Source: Blautia caecimuris (GTDB taxonomy: Bacteria; Bacillota; Clostridia; Lachnospirales; Lachnospiraceae). From it: a stretch of DNA of 64,000 bases. Shown in pieces: positions 23,416 to 34,564 of the stretch. The notes under the pieces were generated by a model that was not told where the DNA came from, made no database searches, and saw only the letters and a list, made by a program, of their open reading frames with translations. Both the position numbers and the translations under genes were made by a program. Position 1 is the first letter of the stretch. Every line of letters begins with the position of its first letter. The stretch covers positions 1 to 64,000 of the forward strand of contig NZ_JANJZT010000003.1 in NCBI RefSeq assembly GCF_024622975.1. The letters run 5' to 3'.

Positions 23416-25098
23416 TCAGATCTCAGTTCCTGTCTCTGCTTTCTCCCATATCATCGCTTCATAGGGTCTCAGCTTCTGCTGGGAAGGCAGATTATTGTAG
23501 TTGTGAATCAAAAGCTTCACTCCATTGTCCCGGCTCTTAGCGGCGCCATCCTCGTCTGCAGGCACTCCCCACTCCTTTAACAGCGGACACTCCACCTCTT
23601 TATCTGTAAAATTGGCTGCCACCAGCAGTTTCCTGCCCTCATATTCCCGCACATAAGCAAAAATATTTTCGTCTTCCGGCAGCAGCAGGGTAAAATCGCC
23701 ATCAACAAAAATGCTGTTTTCTTTGCGGAGATGAATCAGCTTTTTATAATAATGAAAAACAGAGTTCTCATCCTGAAGCTGGCTTCGGGCATTTATTTCT
23801 GTATAGTTGGGATTCACACCCAGCCATGGAGCTCCTGTTGTAAATCCTGCGTTTTCTGTATCATCCCACTGCATGGGAGTTCTGGCATTGTCACGGCCCT
23901 TTGCATAGATGGATTCCATAATATCCTTCTCTGCATAGCCCTTTTCCAGACGCTCCCTGTACATATTTCGGATCTCGATATCCTGATACTGTTCAATGGA
24001 ATCAAAACGCACATTTGTCATACCCAGCTCCTCTCCCTGATACACATAGGGAGTTCCTTCCATTCCATGAAGAACAGTTGCCAGCATTTTTGCAGATTCC
24101 ACTCTGTATTCTCTGTCATTGCCCCAGCGGGATACGATTCTCGGAAGGTCGTGATTATCCCAGAAAAGGCTGTTCCATCCGCAGCCGTGAAGCTCCTTCT
24201 GCCATTTTTCCAGGCATTTCTTCAGCTTCACAAAAGGCAGGGGACAGAAATCCCATTTTTCTTTTCCCGGTTCCTGATCCAGCATCATATGCTCAAACTG
24301 GAACACCATGGAAAACTCGCTTCCGTCCGGCTTACTGTAAAGCTTTGCCCTGTCAATATCTGCTCCCCAGGCCTCTCCAACTGTGATCAGATCTCCTTTC
24401 TGGAAGGTTTCTCTGCTTAATTCCTGAATAAACTCGTGAAGTCTCGGTCCGTTATTAGTAATCTTAAGATCCGGCTCCTTGGCAATCTGGTCGATCACGT
24501 CCAGACGGAAGCCGCCAACACCTTTGTCCATCCACCAGAGGATCATATCATAGATTTCTCTTCTGACCTTAGGATTTTCCCAGTTCAGATCCGGCTGCTT
24601 CACGGAAAACTGATGAAAATAATACTGCTTTAACTCAGGCACCCACTCCCAGGCCGGGCCGCCGAATACAGATCCCATATCATTTGGATAAACGCCCTCT
24701 TCACCATCGCGCCATACATAGTAATCATGATAAGGATTGTCCTTGCTTTTTTTTGCCTCAGTAAACCAACGGTGTTCATCAGAGGAATGATTCAGCACCA
24801 GATCCATAATAATACGGATATTTCTCTTTTTTGCCTCAGAGATCAGCTGCTCCATGTCATCAAGATTTCCGAACATGGGGTCAATATCCTGATAATCGGA
24901 AATATCATAACCGTTGTCATCCTGGGGAGATTTACACACCGGAGACAGCCAGATGGCGTCAATGCCAAGCTCCTGAAGATAGTCCAGTCTTTTTATAATT
25001 CCCTGGATGTCGCCGATCCCGTCTCCGTTACTGTCCTGAAAGCTTCGGGGATAAATCTGGTAAACCACAGAATTCTGCCACCATTTTTTATTGTTCAT
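23416..25098 (-). CDS. malL: GH13 oligo-1,6-glucosidase/alpha-glucosidase
   Basis: A 560-residue intracellular alpha-glucosidase of the GH13 oligo-1,6-glucosidase group. It has nucleophile Asp200 in GFRLDVID, acid/base Glu242 in VGEAWGAD and the transition-state Asp317 in WDNHDLPR. The early QSFQDSNGDGIGD-like calcium loop reads RSFQDSNGDGIGDI. The Val after the nucleophile matches alpha-1,6-active members rather than strict alpha-1,4-glucosidases. It would release glucose from isomaltose-type and short malto-oligosaccharides. The second Met (25098) is used because AGGAGG is only two bases from the first. It is the last gene of the nine-gene operon. Confidence 0.88.
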   Translation of the reverse strand: MNNKKWWQNSVVYQIYPRSFQDSNGDGIGDIQGIIKRLDYLQELGIDAIWLSPVCKSPQDDNGYDISDYQDIDPMFGNLDDMEQLISEAKKRNIRIIMDLVLNHSSDEHRWFTEAKKSKDNPYHDYYVWRDGEEGVYPNDMGSVFGGPAWEWVPELKQYYFHQFSVKQPDLNWENPKVRREIYDMILWWMDKGVGGFRLDVIDQIAKEPDLKITNNGPRLHEFIQELSRETFQKGDLITVGEAWGADIDRAKLYSKPDGSEFSMVFQFEHMMLDQEPGKEKWDFCPLPFVKLKKCLEKWQKELHGCGWNSLFWDNHDLPRIVSRWGNDREYRVESAKMLATVLHGMEGTPYVYQGEELGMTNVRFDSIEQYQDIEIRNMYRERLEKGYAEKDIMESIYAKGRDNARTPMQWDDTENAGFTTGAPWLGVNPNYTEINARSQLQDENSVFHYYKKLIHLRKENSIFVDGDFTLLLPEDENIFAYVREYEGRKLLVAANFTDKEVECPLLKEWGVPADEDGAAKSRDNGVKLLIHNYNNLPSQQKLRPYEAMIWEKAETGTEI

Positions 25099-25113
25099 AT
25101 CCATTTCCTCCTG

Positions 25114-26865
25114 TTAAATCCTTCGTATGAGAGTTCCGTTTTTTGCAAGGCTTCCATTCATATAGCCCCGGGCAAAAAGGATTTCTCCCTGTTCTTCCAC
25201 TTTTATGGAATCCTCTGAACAGTTCAGCAGCACTTCAATTTTCTGATTCTGTTCATCCAGCTTAATATATTCCACGCAGCGCTTCTCCTGATAATTTCCC
25301 GGAAAATGAAAGTACAGGCTTTTAAAAGAAGGCTCCTGCTTTCTCAGGGAAATCAGCTTTTTCATTTCTGCTATACGCTGTCTGTTTTCCTCTGAATCCA
25401 GTTCCTGCCAGGGCATACAGCGTCTGCAGTCCGGATCGTGGCCGCCCTCCATTGCAATTTCTGTTCCATAGTAAATACAGGGGCTTCCCGGCATGGTAAA
25501 CAACACTGCAAGCTGCTGATAAAACATATCCAGATCATGAAAACGGTTCATCAGTCTCTCCGTATCATGGGAATCCAGAAGATTAAAAAGTACATTGTTG
25601 CACTGCTGCATGTACATAGTATAACAGTGATTGACCATATATTCAAAGTCCTGTTTTGTCATTGCCTTATCAATAAAAAAGTCATGGATGCCGCTCATCA
25701 GAGGATAATTCATAACAGAATCATACTCGTCTCCCATAAGCCACTGGCTTGCGTCATGCCAGATCTCGCCAAGAAGATAAATATCCGGCTTCAGCCTTTT
25801 TACCCGCTCTCTCATTTTTTTGAGAAAGCTGTGGGAAATCTCATTTCCAACATCAAAGCGGATGCCGTCAATGTCATAGTCACGGATCCAGCTTTCACAG
25901 AGATTACAGAAATACTCCTGCACTTTTTCGTTATTGGTATTCAGCTTTGGCATTCCATCCGCAAAGGCAAAGGAATAAAATCGTCCATCCCTGGTATCTG
26001 CCTTTTTCTTAAGGTCACTCCAGTCATTGATCATAAACCAGTCTGCATATTCAGAAGCCCGTCCATTTTCCTGCACGTCCATCCAGGGAGCAAATTTTGG
26101 CCCGCAATGGTTAAATACTGCGTCCACCATCACACGGATGCCGTGATCGTGAGCTTCCTTTACCAGAAGAGAGAACTCCTTCTCATCTCCAAAGACCGGA
26201 TCGATCTTTTCATAATCTGTTGTATCGTATTTGTGATTGGATTCTGCCTCCATAATGGGATTCAGATAAATTCCATTGATCCCCAGCTCTTTCAGATAAT
26301 CCAGCTTCTGACGGATTCCGGAAAGATTTCCTCCATACCGTTCTCTGTTGGTAACCGGTCCGGTTCTCCAGGGAAGAATATCCTCTGTATTTTTCTCCGG
26401 TGTTCCATTGCAGAACCTGTCAGGAAAAATCTGGTACCATATAGTATTGTTCACCCAGTCCGGCGTCATGTTCAGATCTGCCGGATTCATCCAGGGAACA
26501 ATAAAACACTGGAGCATTCTTCCATCCATATGAAGCTGCTCCTCTGTAAGAAAACCGTCCTCAAAATAATACCAGGTTTCCTTGTCTGTCTGAAGCTCAA
26601 AATAATATTTGCATCTTTTATATAGCGGCGCAAGGGTGGTCGTCCACCAGAGCTGATGCTTCAGCCGCTTTTTGTAGCAGATTTCTTCCCGTTTCCCTGT
26701 CCATTTTTCTTTTCCGCCCAGAATACCTGCATCAAACGGGTCTCCATAATGTATGAAGACCCGTTTGACATCATAACCGGTTTTTATGTTCACGATCAGC
26801 TGGTTTTCATTGTACGGATAGCTCATCTGCTCTGAAGTTTTATGATAAACCCCGGTAAATTCCAT
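25114..26865 (-). CDS. GH13 neopullulanase/cyclomaltodextrinase-like amylase
   Basis: A 583-residue intracellular amylase with an N-terminal CBM34-like beta domain (1-130) and a GH13_20-type barrel. Catalytic residues are Asp338 in GIRFDVGNE, Glu367 in LLGEIWHD and Asp434 in LLDSHDTER. This enzyme type hydrolyses cyclodextrins, pullulan and malto-oligosaccharides after uptake. No signal peptide is present. GAGGAAATAAC precedes the ATG. A hairpin separates it from malQ upstream, and only 15 bp separates it from the glucosidase gene downstream. Confidence 0.88.
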   Translation of the reverse strand: MEFTGVYHKTSEQMSYPYNENQLIVNIKTGYDVKRVFIHYGDPFDAGILGGKEKWTGKREEICYKKRLKHQLWWTTTLAPLYKRCKYYFELQTDKETWYYFEDGFLTEEQLHMDGRMLQCFIVPWMNPADLNMTPDWVNNTIWYQIFPDRFCNGTPEKNTEDILPWRTGPVTNRERYGGNLSGIRQKLDYLKELGINGIYLNPIMEAESNHKYDTTDYEKIDPVFGDEKEFSLLVKEAHDHGIRVMVDAVFNHCGPKFAPWMDVQENGRASEYADWFMINDWSDLKKKADTRDGRFYSFAFADGMPKLNTNNEKVQEYFCNLCESWIRDYDIDGIRFDVGNEISHSFLKKMRERVKRLKPDIYLLGEIWHDASQWLMGDEYDSVMNYPLMSGIHDFFIDKAMTKQDFEYMVNHCYTMYMQQCNNVLFNLLDSHDTERLMNRFHDLDMFYQQLAVLFTMPGSPCIYYGTEIAMEGGHDPDCRRCMPWQELDSEENRQRIAEMKKLISLRKQEPSFKSLYFHFPGNYQEKRCVEYIKLDEQNQKIEVLLNCSEDSIKVEEQGEILFARGYMNGSLAKNGTLIRRI

Positions 26866-26882
26866 ATGTTATTTCCTCGTAT

Positions 26883-26924
26883 AATAAGCGTATGACCACC
26901 AGAAATGATGGTTGTACGCTTATT
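26883..26924 (-). promoter_or_regulatory. Intercistronic stem-loop between malQ and neopullulanase genes
   Basis: A perfect 10-bp stem AATAAGCGTA/TACGCTTATT with an additional inner ACCA/TGGT pairing. No T-run follows, so it is more likely an mRNA-stability or processing element than a terminator. Confidence 0.5.
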
Positions 26925-26928
26925 CTTT

Positions 26929-28386
26929 CTATAGATTTATAGATGATAAATGTCCTGCATATTTTTTAAGACCTGCTTCTATCCTGTCCCCGTCCGGCAT
27001 CCTCCATTCCCAGTTTGGACTTCCCACAGTACCCGGAGTGTTCAGTCGTGCTTCTTTTCCCATTCCAAGAATATCAGAAAGAGGAACAATTGCGTACTCT
27101 GCTTTGCTTCTCCAGGTATATTCCAGAAGCCTGTCCTGTACAGAACCGTTTTTGATGCCCTGTTTTTTCAGGAAACGGCGGAGCTTTCTTCTGGCCGGAA
27201 CACTAAGCTCCTGATACCATTCCCTCAGTGTACTGTTATCGTGGGTTCCGGTATAGATGATCATGTTTTCCTCATCCGGAAAGCTGTCTGCCGCATATTT
27301 ACCTGAAATATCAAGGACAAATTCCAGAACCTTCATTCCCTTCAGATGATAATGTTCTTTTAAGGTAAGAACCTCCGGCCGGAGATCTCCCAGATCCTCT
27401 GCGATCAGTTCCACATCCGGAAGCTTTTCGGTAAGCATGTCCAGAACTTCGTAACCGGGAGCCTCGATCCATTCCCCTTCAATGGCTGTGGGACAGGTTG
27501 CCGGAATTTTCCAAAAGGTGTCAAAAGCCCGGAAATGATCAATACGGATCATATCAAACAATCTGCTGCTGTACCCGATCCGGTCAAGCCAGAACTGATA
27601 ATCATTTTTTTTGAGATAATCCCAGTCATAAATGGGATTTCCCCATCTCTGTCCTGTGGCACTGAAATAGTCAGGCGGAACTCCTGCAATAAAGATGGGA
27701 CGGCCGTCTGTATCCAGAAGGAAGTTGTCCTTACCTGCCCACACATCCACAGAGTCCACTCCCACATAAAAGGGCACGTCTCCCATAATCCGGACCCCAG
27801 CGTCATTGGCAGCTTTTTTTACTGCCATCCACTGACAGTAAAAAACATACTGAAGGAACATCTGGTAGTAAACCTCTTCCTTTATATGATCCGGAACCTC
27901 TGCCCCTGTTTCCGGCCAGCTCTTATCCTCATCTTTCCACTCATTCCAGCAGCGGTTTCCGTTTTCCTTTTTTAAGGCGCGGAACATTCCGTAGTTTTTT
28001 ACCCAGGGCTGCTCCACAAACCCCTGATAATCCTCTGTTTCCTGAAAATTGCTGCAGGCTTCCCGGAGATAAGGCTCCTTCCATTCTCTCACCGCCTGAT
28101 AGTCCACCTTTGCCGCATTTTTGCGAAAAGCCTCAGGCAAAACTTTCAGAAGTCCCTGCTTATACAGCTCTTCCAGACTGATGTAGATTTCATCTCCCGC
28201 ACAGGAGGAATAAGGCTGATACGGAGAGTTTCCATAGCCTGCAGGATTCAGGGGAAGTATCTGCCATATCTTTACTCCTGAATGTTTCAGATTTTTAATA
28301 AACCGAAAGGTGTCAGCTCCCAGCTCTCCCACTCCTGTACTGGAGGGAAGAGCTGACACCGGCATCAAAATTCCTGATTCTTTCAT
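26929..28386 (-). CDS. malQ: 4-alpha-glucanotransferase (amylomaltase)
   Basis: A 485-residue GH77 enzyme of typical length. The start SGILMPVSALPSSTGVGELG is characteristic, and the active-site segments MIRIDHFRAFD, ELIAEDLG and YTGTHDNST are present. It transfers maltosyl units between malto-oligosaccharides, making glucose and longer chains for the phosphorylase. AGAGG precedes the ATG, 11 bp after the glgP stop. The C-terminal GKEARLNTPGTVGSPNWEW is intact. Confidence 0.95.
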   Translation of the reverse strand: MKESGILMPVSALPSSTGVGELGADTFRFIKNLKHSGVKIWQILPLNPAGYGNSPYQPYSSCAGDEIYISLEELYKQGLLKVLPEAFRKNAAKVDYQAVREWKEPYLREACSNFQETEDYQGFVEQPWVKNYGMFRALKKENGNRCWNEWKDEDKSWPETGAEVPDHIKEEVYYQMFLQYVFYCQWMAVKKAANDAGVRIMGDVPFYVGVDSVDVWAGKDNFLLDTDGRPIFIAGVPPDYFSATGQRWGNPIYDWDYLKKNDYQFWLDRIGYSSRLFDMIRIDHFRAFDTFWKIPATCPTAIEGEWIEAPGYEVLDMLTEKLPDVELIAEDLGDLRPEVLTLKEHYHLKGMKVLEFVLDISGKYAADSFPDEENMIIYTGTHDNSTLREWYQELSVPARRKLRRFLKKQGIKNGSVQDRLLEYTWRSKAEYAIVPLSDILGMGKEARLNTPGTVGSPNWEWRMPDGDRIEAGLKKYAGHLSSINL

Positions 28387-28397
28387 AATATACCTCT

Positions 28398-30659
28398 TTA
28401 TGACAGCTTCCAGATATCACGATTGTACTCGGCAATGGTACGGTCCGCAGAAAAGTATCCGGCCTTTGCAATGTTTACCAGAGCTTTTCTTGACCATGCT
28501 GCCTCGTCCTCATAATCTGCCAGCATTTTTTCTTTTGTTTCAATATATTCTTTTACATCCAGAAGAGCCATAAACCAGTCTTTGGAGCGGATTTCTTTAT
28601 ACAGTCTTTCCAGATTTTCCATATCTCCGATAGCTTCCAGCTCTTCTCCCTTAATAAACTCAACCAGCTCACGGATCATTTCATCTTCCTGATACAGAGT
28701 CTCCGCGCTGTAGGTTTCCTCTTCGTAAAGATGGATCACATCCTCAGAACGTTTTCCGAAAATATAAATATTCTCGTCTCCGACAAGCTGATGGATCTCC
28801 ACATTTGCCCCATCCTCTGTTCCCAGAGTCACTGCGCCGTTCAGCATAAACTTCATATTTCCGGTTCCTGAGGCCTCCTTGGAAGCAAGAGAGATCTGCT
28901 CGGAAATATCGCAGGCAGGGATCAGCTTTTCTGCCTTGGTTACATTGTAGTTTTCCACCATAACGATCTTCATGTATTTATTTACATCAGGATCCTTTTC
29001 GATCAGCTCCTGCAGGCACAGGATTAGATGAATGATATCCTTGGCAATGGTATACGCCGGAGCTGCCTTTGCCCCGAAGATCATTGTCAGCGGACGTTTC
29101 GGAAGATTTCCTTTTTTGATCTCCTTATATTTATAAATTGCATAAAGTGCGTTCATCTGCTGTCTCTTATACTCATGGAGACGCTTGATCTGGATATCAA
29201 AAATCGCGTTTGGGTCGATCTCCACATTCTGAGTCATTTTCAGATAATCTCTCAGCTCTTCCTTGGAATGCATTTTGATCTGACAGAGTTTTTTCAGTAC
29301 AGTCTCATCATCTTTATAGTCCAGAAGCTTTTCAAGCTTTGTGGCATCCTCAAGATATTCCTCGCCGATCAGCTCTTCCAGATAAGCCGCCAGATCATGA
29401 TTACAGTGCTTCAGCCATCTGCGGAAGGTGATTCCGTTTGTTTTATTGTTGAATTTTTCCGGATAAATATCGTAGAATGGTTTCAGCTCAGATTCCTTCA
29501 GGATCTCTGTATGAAGGGCAGCCACACCGTTTACCGCATATCCGTAATGAATATCAATATGCGCCATATGCACACGGTCATCCTTATCTATAATAGCAAC
29601 ACGCTCATCACTGTAATCTTTTTTTACACGGGCATCCAGTTCACGGATCACAGGCATAAGATGAGGAACCACCTTTTCAAGATATGCAACCGGCCATTTT
29701 TCCAGAGCCTCTGCAAGAATGGTATGATTGGTATAAGCGCAGGTCTTTCTCACAACATCAATGGCAGTATCCATGTTAAAGCCTTTTTCCATAAGAAGAC
29801 GGATCAGCTCCGGGATCACCATGGTGGGGTGAGTATCGTTGATCTGAATTGCCACGTGGTCGTAGAGTCTGTAGAGATCGTAACCGTTGTCCTCTGCTTC
29901 TTTCAGGATCAGCTGCGCGGCATTGCTGACCATAAAATACTGCTGGTAAATACGAAGAAGCTGGCCTGCCTCATCACTGTCATCCGGATAAAGGAACAGG
30001 GTCAGGTTCTTTTTGATATCGTTTTTGTCAAAGCTGATACCGTCGCCGATGATACTTTCATCCACAGTGTCTGTGTCAAAAAGATGCAGGCGGTTGCAGT
30101 TGTTTTTATATCCCGGAATTTCAATGTCATACATGACAGAGGTCAGGGTAAAATCCTTAAAAGGAACCTGGAAAGTTGTTTCTGTTCTTGTAAGCCAGGA
30201 ATCCTCTGTAATCCATGGATTCTTTTCTTCCTTCTGCTTATGGTCCACAAAAGTCTGACGAAACAGACCGTCATGATAATTTAATCCCACACCGTCTCCG
30301 TTCAATCCCAGAGTTGCTATAGAATCCAGGAAACACGCTGCCAGACGTCCAAGGCCGCCGTTTCCAAGAGAAGGCTCCTGTTCAATCTCTTCAATATCCG
30401 TAAGGTGATGACCGTTCTTTTCCAGAACCTCTCTTGTTTCCTCAAACAGCCCAAGGTTAATCAGATTATTGGAAAGAAGCTTGCCAATCAGAAATTCTGC
30501 TGAAATATAGTACAGCTTTTTCTTTCCTTCGTTCCGCTTCATATGTTTCATTTTATCTTTTGTGATCAGAAGAAGCGCTGTATAAATCTCCTGACTGGAG
30601 GCTTCCCTGATGGTTTTGTGATATCTTTCCTGTAATACCTGCTCTAATAATTTCTCCAT
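28398..30659 (-). CDS. glgP: Glycogen/maltodextrin phosphorylase
   Basis: A 753-residue GT35 phosphorylase that releases glucose 1-phosphate from alpha-1,4-glucan ends. The PLP Lys lies at about 603 in [14 protein letters not shown], and the segments [19 protein letters not shown] and QINDTHP are present. It is shorter than the roughly 800-residue enzymes because the N-terminal regulatory extension is reduced. An in-frame extension to 30713 is rejected because GAGGAG lies before the ATG at 30659 and the extension would overlap the previous gene. It shares the operon with two debranching enzymes and MalQ. Confidence 0.95.
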   Translation of the reverse strand: MEKLLEQVLQERYHKTIREASSQEIYTALLLITKDKMKHMKRNEGKKKLYYISAEFLIGKLLSNNLINLGLFEETREVLEKNGHHLTDIEEIEQEPSLGNGGLGRLAACFLDSIATLGLNGDGVGLNYHDGLFRQTFVDHKQKEEKNPWITEDSWLTRTETTFQVPFKDFTLTSVMYDIEIPGYKNNCNRLHLFDTDTVDESIIGDGISFDKNDIKKNLTLFLYPDDSDEAGQLLRIYQQYFMVSNAAQLILKEAEDNGYDLYRLYDHVAIQINDTHPTMVIPELIRLLMEKGFNMDTAIDVVRKTCAYTNHTILAEALEKWPVAYLEKVVPHLMPVIRELDARVKKDYSDERVAIIDKDDRVHMAHIDIHYGYAVNGVAALHTEILKESELKPFYDIYPEKFNNKTNGITFRRWLKHCNHDLAAYLEELIGEEYLEDATKLEKLLDYKDDETVLKKLCQIKMHSKEELRDYLKMTQNVEIDPNAIFDIQIKRLHEYKRQQMNALYAIYKYKEIKKGNLPKRPLTMIFGAKAAPAYTIAKDIIHLILCLQELIEKDPDVNKYMKIVMVENYNVTKAEKLIPACDISEQISLASKEASGTGNMKFMLNGAVTLGTEDGANVEIHQLVGDENIYIFGKRSEDVIHLYEEETYSAETLYQEDEMIRELVEFIKGEELEAIGDMENLERLYKEIRSKDWFMALLDVKEYIETKEKMLADYEDEAAWSRKALVNIAKAGYFSADRTIAEYNRDIWKLS

Positions 30660-30690
30660 AACTGTCTCCTCTTTTCTATTCATTCTATGT

Positions 30691-32625
30691 TCAGAGTTTT
30701 TCCAGTGCTTCATATACTCTCAGGATCTCTCCCACGCTCCATGCTTGGGCAAAGCATCCCTTTGACCTTGTAGGATTTTCGCCGTCATAGATTTCCGGAA
30801 GCTGTCCGATACAGCCCTCTCTCATGGCTGCTTCCATAACCTCAAGCTGCTCTCTCACGATTTTTTTTGCTTCCGGGCTGTACTGATTCACCTTCAGATA
30901 TGCAAGATAATAAGCTCCCAGAGGGAACGTCCATACCGTTCCCTGATGATAAGCCATATCCCTGTCTTCCATTTTCCCCTGATAAAGTCCATGAAATTCC
31001 TGATCTTCCTGTTCCAGGGTACGAATTCCATATGGAGTGTAAAGCTTTTCAAAAACAGTTTCCACTACCTGCTGTTCTTTTTCCGGGTCCAGCATGGTAA
31101 AGGTCAGGGATACTGCCCAGATCTGATTGCACCGTATCTGAGCATCTGCCTTTGTTCCGGAAACAAGATCTTTTAAACATTTTTTGTCATCCATCCAGAA
31201 CTTATCCACAAAAGAAGCTTTTACTTTCTCTTTTAGCTGTGTATAAACTGCCTTTTTATCTGCTGTCTCTGCAAGCTCATCCATAATACACAACGCGTTA
31301 TACCAGTAAGCATTGATTTCCACAGGCTTGCCGTGACGGGGCGTGGGAAGAATATCTCCTACCCGCACGTCCATCCAGGTTACCTGCCACAGCCCTTCCC
31401 CTGACTGGATCAGACCATCCTCATCCATATGGATTCCATAGTCGGTTCCCTCCCGGTAAGCCTTTATGATCCGCTCCATCACCGGATACATTTCCTGCAC
31501 AAAAGCTCTGCCCCCGGCAGCCTGATAATAAAGATACACACAGTTGATAAACAAAAGCGCCGCATCCACCGTATTATAAAGGGGGTCGTTTCCGCCCTCC
31601 GGAAAAAGATTCGGCATCAGCCCTCTCCGTTCATGAACTGCAAAGGTTCTGAGAATCTCCTTGGCTGTTTCATACTGTCCTGTGGAAATGCACACGCCCG
31701 GAAGAGCAATCATGGTATCTCTTCCCCAGTCCTCAAAAAACGGATAACCTGCAAGAATGGTTCTTCCGTTGGTAGATTCCCTTCTGGAAACAAACTGGCT
31801 GGCGCTTTTTACCAGCTCTTTTGCCATTTCCTTATGAAGTCCCGCCTTTGCTTCCAGAGCTTTGCGGTAAGTCTGCATTTCCAGAATGATAACGTCTGCA
31901 TCCTGATCTGCATTTTCCATGGAGTATACAAGCTTCAGGATTTTTTCCTCTCCCGGCTGAACGCTTTCTGTGATTATGTGTCCGGACTTTGCAAGACCGG
32001 TCTCCCTTCGTCCGTCACAGGCGTCATAGCTGTAAAAATATGTTTCCTGTATTTCTTCTATATTATCCAGTGTTCCATTTGTCTGGAAATAGAGAGTCAT
32101 TCCATTGGAAATCACTGCATTTTTCGTATACTGAAACTTTTGCTCTGGTTCCGGCTCACTGCCCTTTGGGGTAAACTGATAAAAGGGCATCACTTTCAGT
32201 TCCGCTGTTTTTCCACTGCGGTTTCTGATACTGTAGCGGACTGCCACTGTGTTTTCCCCCTGCTTCATGGCAATTTCCCTGCGGATCTCCACTCCATGAA
32301 CAAGGAATCTCCATATGGGCATATCGTCAAATACAAAAGAGGAAAGATAAGGACAGCCCTCTTCTTTTTGTCCGTCTGCAAACTCCTGGGAAGAGAGAAC
32401 AATCTCCTCTTTACCAAAACACAGACTTTCCTTCAGACGATGCACCATATTGTATCTGTGGTTGGGAGCCTGCACACATGCCATCAGAAGGGCGTGATCG
32501 TTTCTTGATACAGAACCTGTCATGGTCAGAGAAGAAAATCCACCCAGGCCATTGGTAAGAAGATAACAGTTTTCCTGTCCTCTTTCCAGATTTTTCAGCT
32601 CCTGTTTTCCGTAAATCCACTTCAT
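30691..32625 (-). CDS. Glycogen debranching enzyme, amylo-alpha-1,6-glucosidase family (GH133)
   Basis: A 644-residue protein with an N-terminal GDE_N domain ([19 protein letters not shown] near 18-36) and a C-terminal (alpha/alpha)6 barrel. Conserved GH133 segments include [40 protein letters not shown] and [16 protein letters not shown]. It removes alpha-1,6 branches or stubs left by the phosphorylase. GAGGTAAGG lies before the ATG, four bp from the pullulanase gene. The operon also has a GH13 pullulanase, so debranching is doubled. Confidence 0.92.
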   Translation of the reverse strand: MKWIYGKQELKNLERGQENCYLLTNGLGGFSSLTMTGSVSRNDHALLMACVQAPNHRYNMVHRLKESLCFGKEEIVLSSQEFADGQKEEGCPYLSSFVFDDMPIWRFLVHGVEIRREIAMKQGENTVAVRYSIRNRSGKTAELKVMPFYQFTPKGSEPEPEQKFQYTKNAVISNGMTLYFQTNGTLDNIEEIQETYFYSYDACDGRRETGLAKSGHIITESVQPGEEKILKLVYSMENADQDADVIILEMQTYRKALEAKAGLHKEMAKELVKSASQFVSRRESTNGRTILAGYPFFEDWGRDTMIALPGVCISTGQYETAKEILRTFAVHERRGLMPNLFPEGGNDPLYNTVDAALLFINCVYLYYQAAGGRAFVQEMYPVMERIIKAYREGTDYGIHMDEDGLIQSGEGLWQVTWMDVRVGDILPTPRHGKPVEINAYWYNALCIMDELAETADKKAVYTQLKEKVKASFVDKFWMDDKKCLKDLVSGTKADAQIRCNQIWAVSLTFTMLDPEKEQQVVETVFEKLYTPYGIRTLEQEDQEFHGLYQGKMEDRDMAYHQGTVWTFPLGAYYLAYLKVNQYSPEAKKIVREQLEVMEAAMREGCIGQLPEIYDGENPTRSKGCFAQAWSVGEILRVYEALEKL

Positions 32626-32629
32626 ATCC

Positions 32630-34549
32630 TTACCTCTGTCCCAGGATCAGCGCGCTTACCGGCGCAGCCTCTGCCTTTTGTGTATTTTTTGGTTCCTTCC
32701 AGAGAAAACTGTTTTCTCCATTCAGAAGAATTTCCCAGTTTCCTTCCGGAAGCTCTCTTGTTACTGTTTTTTCTGTTCTGTTATAAATGATCAGAAGCTT
32801 TTTCCAGGGGGATGTCTTTGCTTCGTCCCGGTTATCCACCAGAAATCCAACTGCGCCGTCTTCTTTCCACTGCCCGGAAATCCTTTTCCGCGCCTCCTCT
32901 GATTTGTCACAGAGGCCGGGGAGCTGTTTCCGAAGAGCGATCAGTCCCTGATAGTACTGTCTTAACTCCTGATATTCATAAGCCCGTTCCCAGTCTAGTC
33001 TGTTCAGCTCTATGGGCGCGTTGTAGGTATTCTCATATCCGTCCTTTGTTCTGGCAAATTCCTCGCCGGAAAGAAAAAAAAGATTTCCCTGACAGGTCAT
33101 ATAAATTGCTGCTGCCAGCCGGTTCACTTTTTCCCGCTGTTTTTCATCGGAAATGGTTTTTTCAAGCTTATCCCAAAGCGTCCAGTTGTCGTGAGCGGAC
33201 ACATAGGTAATGATCTGGCTTGGGGTCTTTACACTGTCTTTTCCCCACCAGGCAGTTACACTGTTCAGGATTTTATCCTCCATGCCCTCTGCCCCGTTGA
33301 CAAAGCCCGGTGTTTCCGCCTCAAACACATGCCCCTTAATGGCGTCTCTTGTATCATCGCAGAACATACCTACATTTTTGTCAAGAAGCTGTATATTGCT
33401 TTTCAGAGCCGGAGCCGCGCCGTCCTCCATGGCTGTCACATCAGCCGCCCATGGTTCGCCGTAGATCAGGATTTCTCCCTCTCCGTAAACAGTATCGAGT
33501 TCTCTTCGGATGCGGTTCATAAGCTCCACGTCAAGAAGTCCCATAAGGTCGAAGCGGAATCCGTCAATATGATATTCCCTTACCCAGTAAAGCACCGAAT
33601 CCAGAATATATCTGGCGCACATAGGACGCTCGCTTGCCACATCGTTTCCACAGGCAGAGCCATTGGAAATCTCTCCGTTTTTGTCTGTGCGGAAATAATA
33701 CCAGGGCACTGTACGATTCAGGTTATTATCCAGTGAATACATATGATTGTAAACCACATCCATAATCACACGAAAACCATTTCTGTGAAGGGCCTGGATC
33801 ATTTCCTTAAATTCCCGGATACGCACTTCCCCATGTTCCGGATCTGTGGAATAGGACCCCTCCGGCACATTGTAATTCACCGGATCATAGCCCCAGTTAA
33901 AGTCTGTTTCACTTTTTTCATCTACAGAGCCGTAATCATATGCAGGCATGATCTGCACATGAGTAACTCCAAGCTCTTTCAGATAATCAAGTCCGGTAGG
34001 ATGCACACCGTTCCCGTGAAGTGTGGTATGCTCTTCTGTAAAGGCTCTGTATTTTCCACGGTTTTCCTTTTTAAAGCCACCGGAAGCATCCCAGGAAAAC
34101 TCCTTTACATGAAGCTCATAGATCACATTTTCAGGGGACGGCTCCGGTCGTTTATCCTCATCCCAGACCTGTGGATCTGTTTTTTTCAGGTTACATACCA
34201 TGCTGCGGTTCCCGTTTACCCCACATGCCCTTGCATAAGGATCCCCGGTAACTGTTTTTTCGCCGTCAAATGTGAGTTCATAATCATAGTAAACTCCGTG
34301 GAGGCTTTCCCCGGTGCGGTATGCCCAGACACCTTTTTCTTCTTTTTCCATGGAAACGACCTGATGACAGGAAGCTTTTTCCCCGTCTTTATAAAAACGA
34401 AGCTTCACGTTCTCCGCCAGAGGGCTCCACAGAAGGAAGGAGGTCCCTTCCTCTGTGCAGACAGCCCCCAGGTCACTGCCCTCATACAAATATTTTTTCT
34501 GAAATTCTGAAGAATGATATAGTCTCTTTAATTCCTGTCTCGTCCTCAT
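32630..34549 (-). CDS. pulA: Intracellular type I pullulanase (GH13)
   Basis: A 639-residue debranching enzyme. An N-terminal CBM48-like domain (about 25-130) is followed by the GH13 barrel with the type I pullulanase marker NWGYDPVNYNVPEGSYS, nucleophile Asp in GFRFDLMG, acid/base Glu in LIYGEPWAAD and Asp in VSAHDNWTLWD. No signal peptide or anchor is present, so it acts on imported branched dextrins or stored glycogen. AAAGGAG lies four bases before the ATG, 15 bp after malG. Confidence 0.93.
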   Translation of the reverse strand: MRTRQELKRLYHSSEFQKKYLYEGSDLGAVCTEEGTSFLLWSPLAENVKLRFYKDGEKASCHQVVSMEKEEKGVWAYRTGESLHGVYYDYELTFDGEKTVTGDPYARACGVNGNRSMVCNLKKTDPQVWDEDKRPEPSPENVIYELHVKEFSWDASGGFKKENRGKYRAFTEEHTTLHGNGVHPTGLDYLKELGVTHVQIMPAYDYGSVDEKSETDFNWGYDPVNYNVPEGSYSTDPEHGEVRIREFKEMIQALHRNGFRVIMDVVYNHMYSLDNNLNRTVPWYYFRTDKNGEISNGSACGNDVASERPMCARYILDSVLYWVREYHIDGFRFDLMGLLDVELMNRIRRELDTVYGEGEILIYGEPWAADVTAMEDGAAPALKSNIQLLDKNVGMFCDDTRDAIKGHVFEAETPGFVNGAEGMEDKILNSVTAWWGKDSVKTPSQIITYVSAHDNWTLWDKLEKTISDEKQREKVNRLAAAIYMTCQGNLFFLSGEEFARTKDGYENTYNAPIELNRLDWERAYEYQELRQYYQGLIALRKQLPGLCDKSEEARKRISGQWKEDGAVGFLVDNRDEAKTSPWKKLLIIYNRTEKTVTRELPEGNWEILLNGENSFLWKEPKNTQKAEAAPVSALILGQR

Positions 34550-34564
34550 AATTCTCCTTTTTCA

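Noticed and set aside
33191-34510. Plus-strand frames opposite the pullulanase gene
   Set aside because: They are antisense shadows of a clear GH13 gene.
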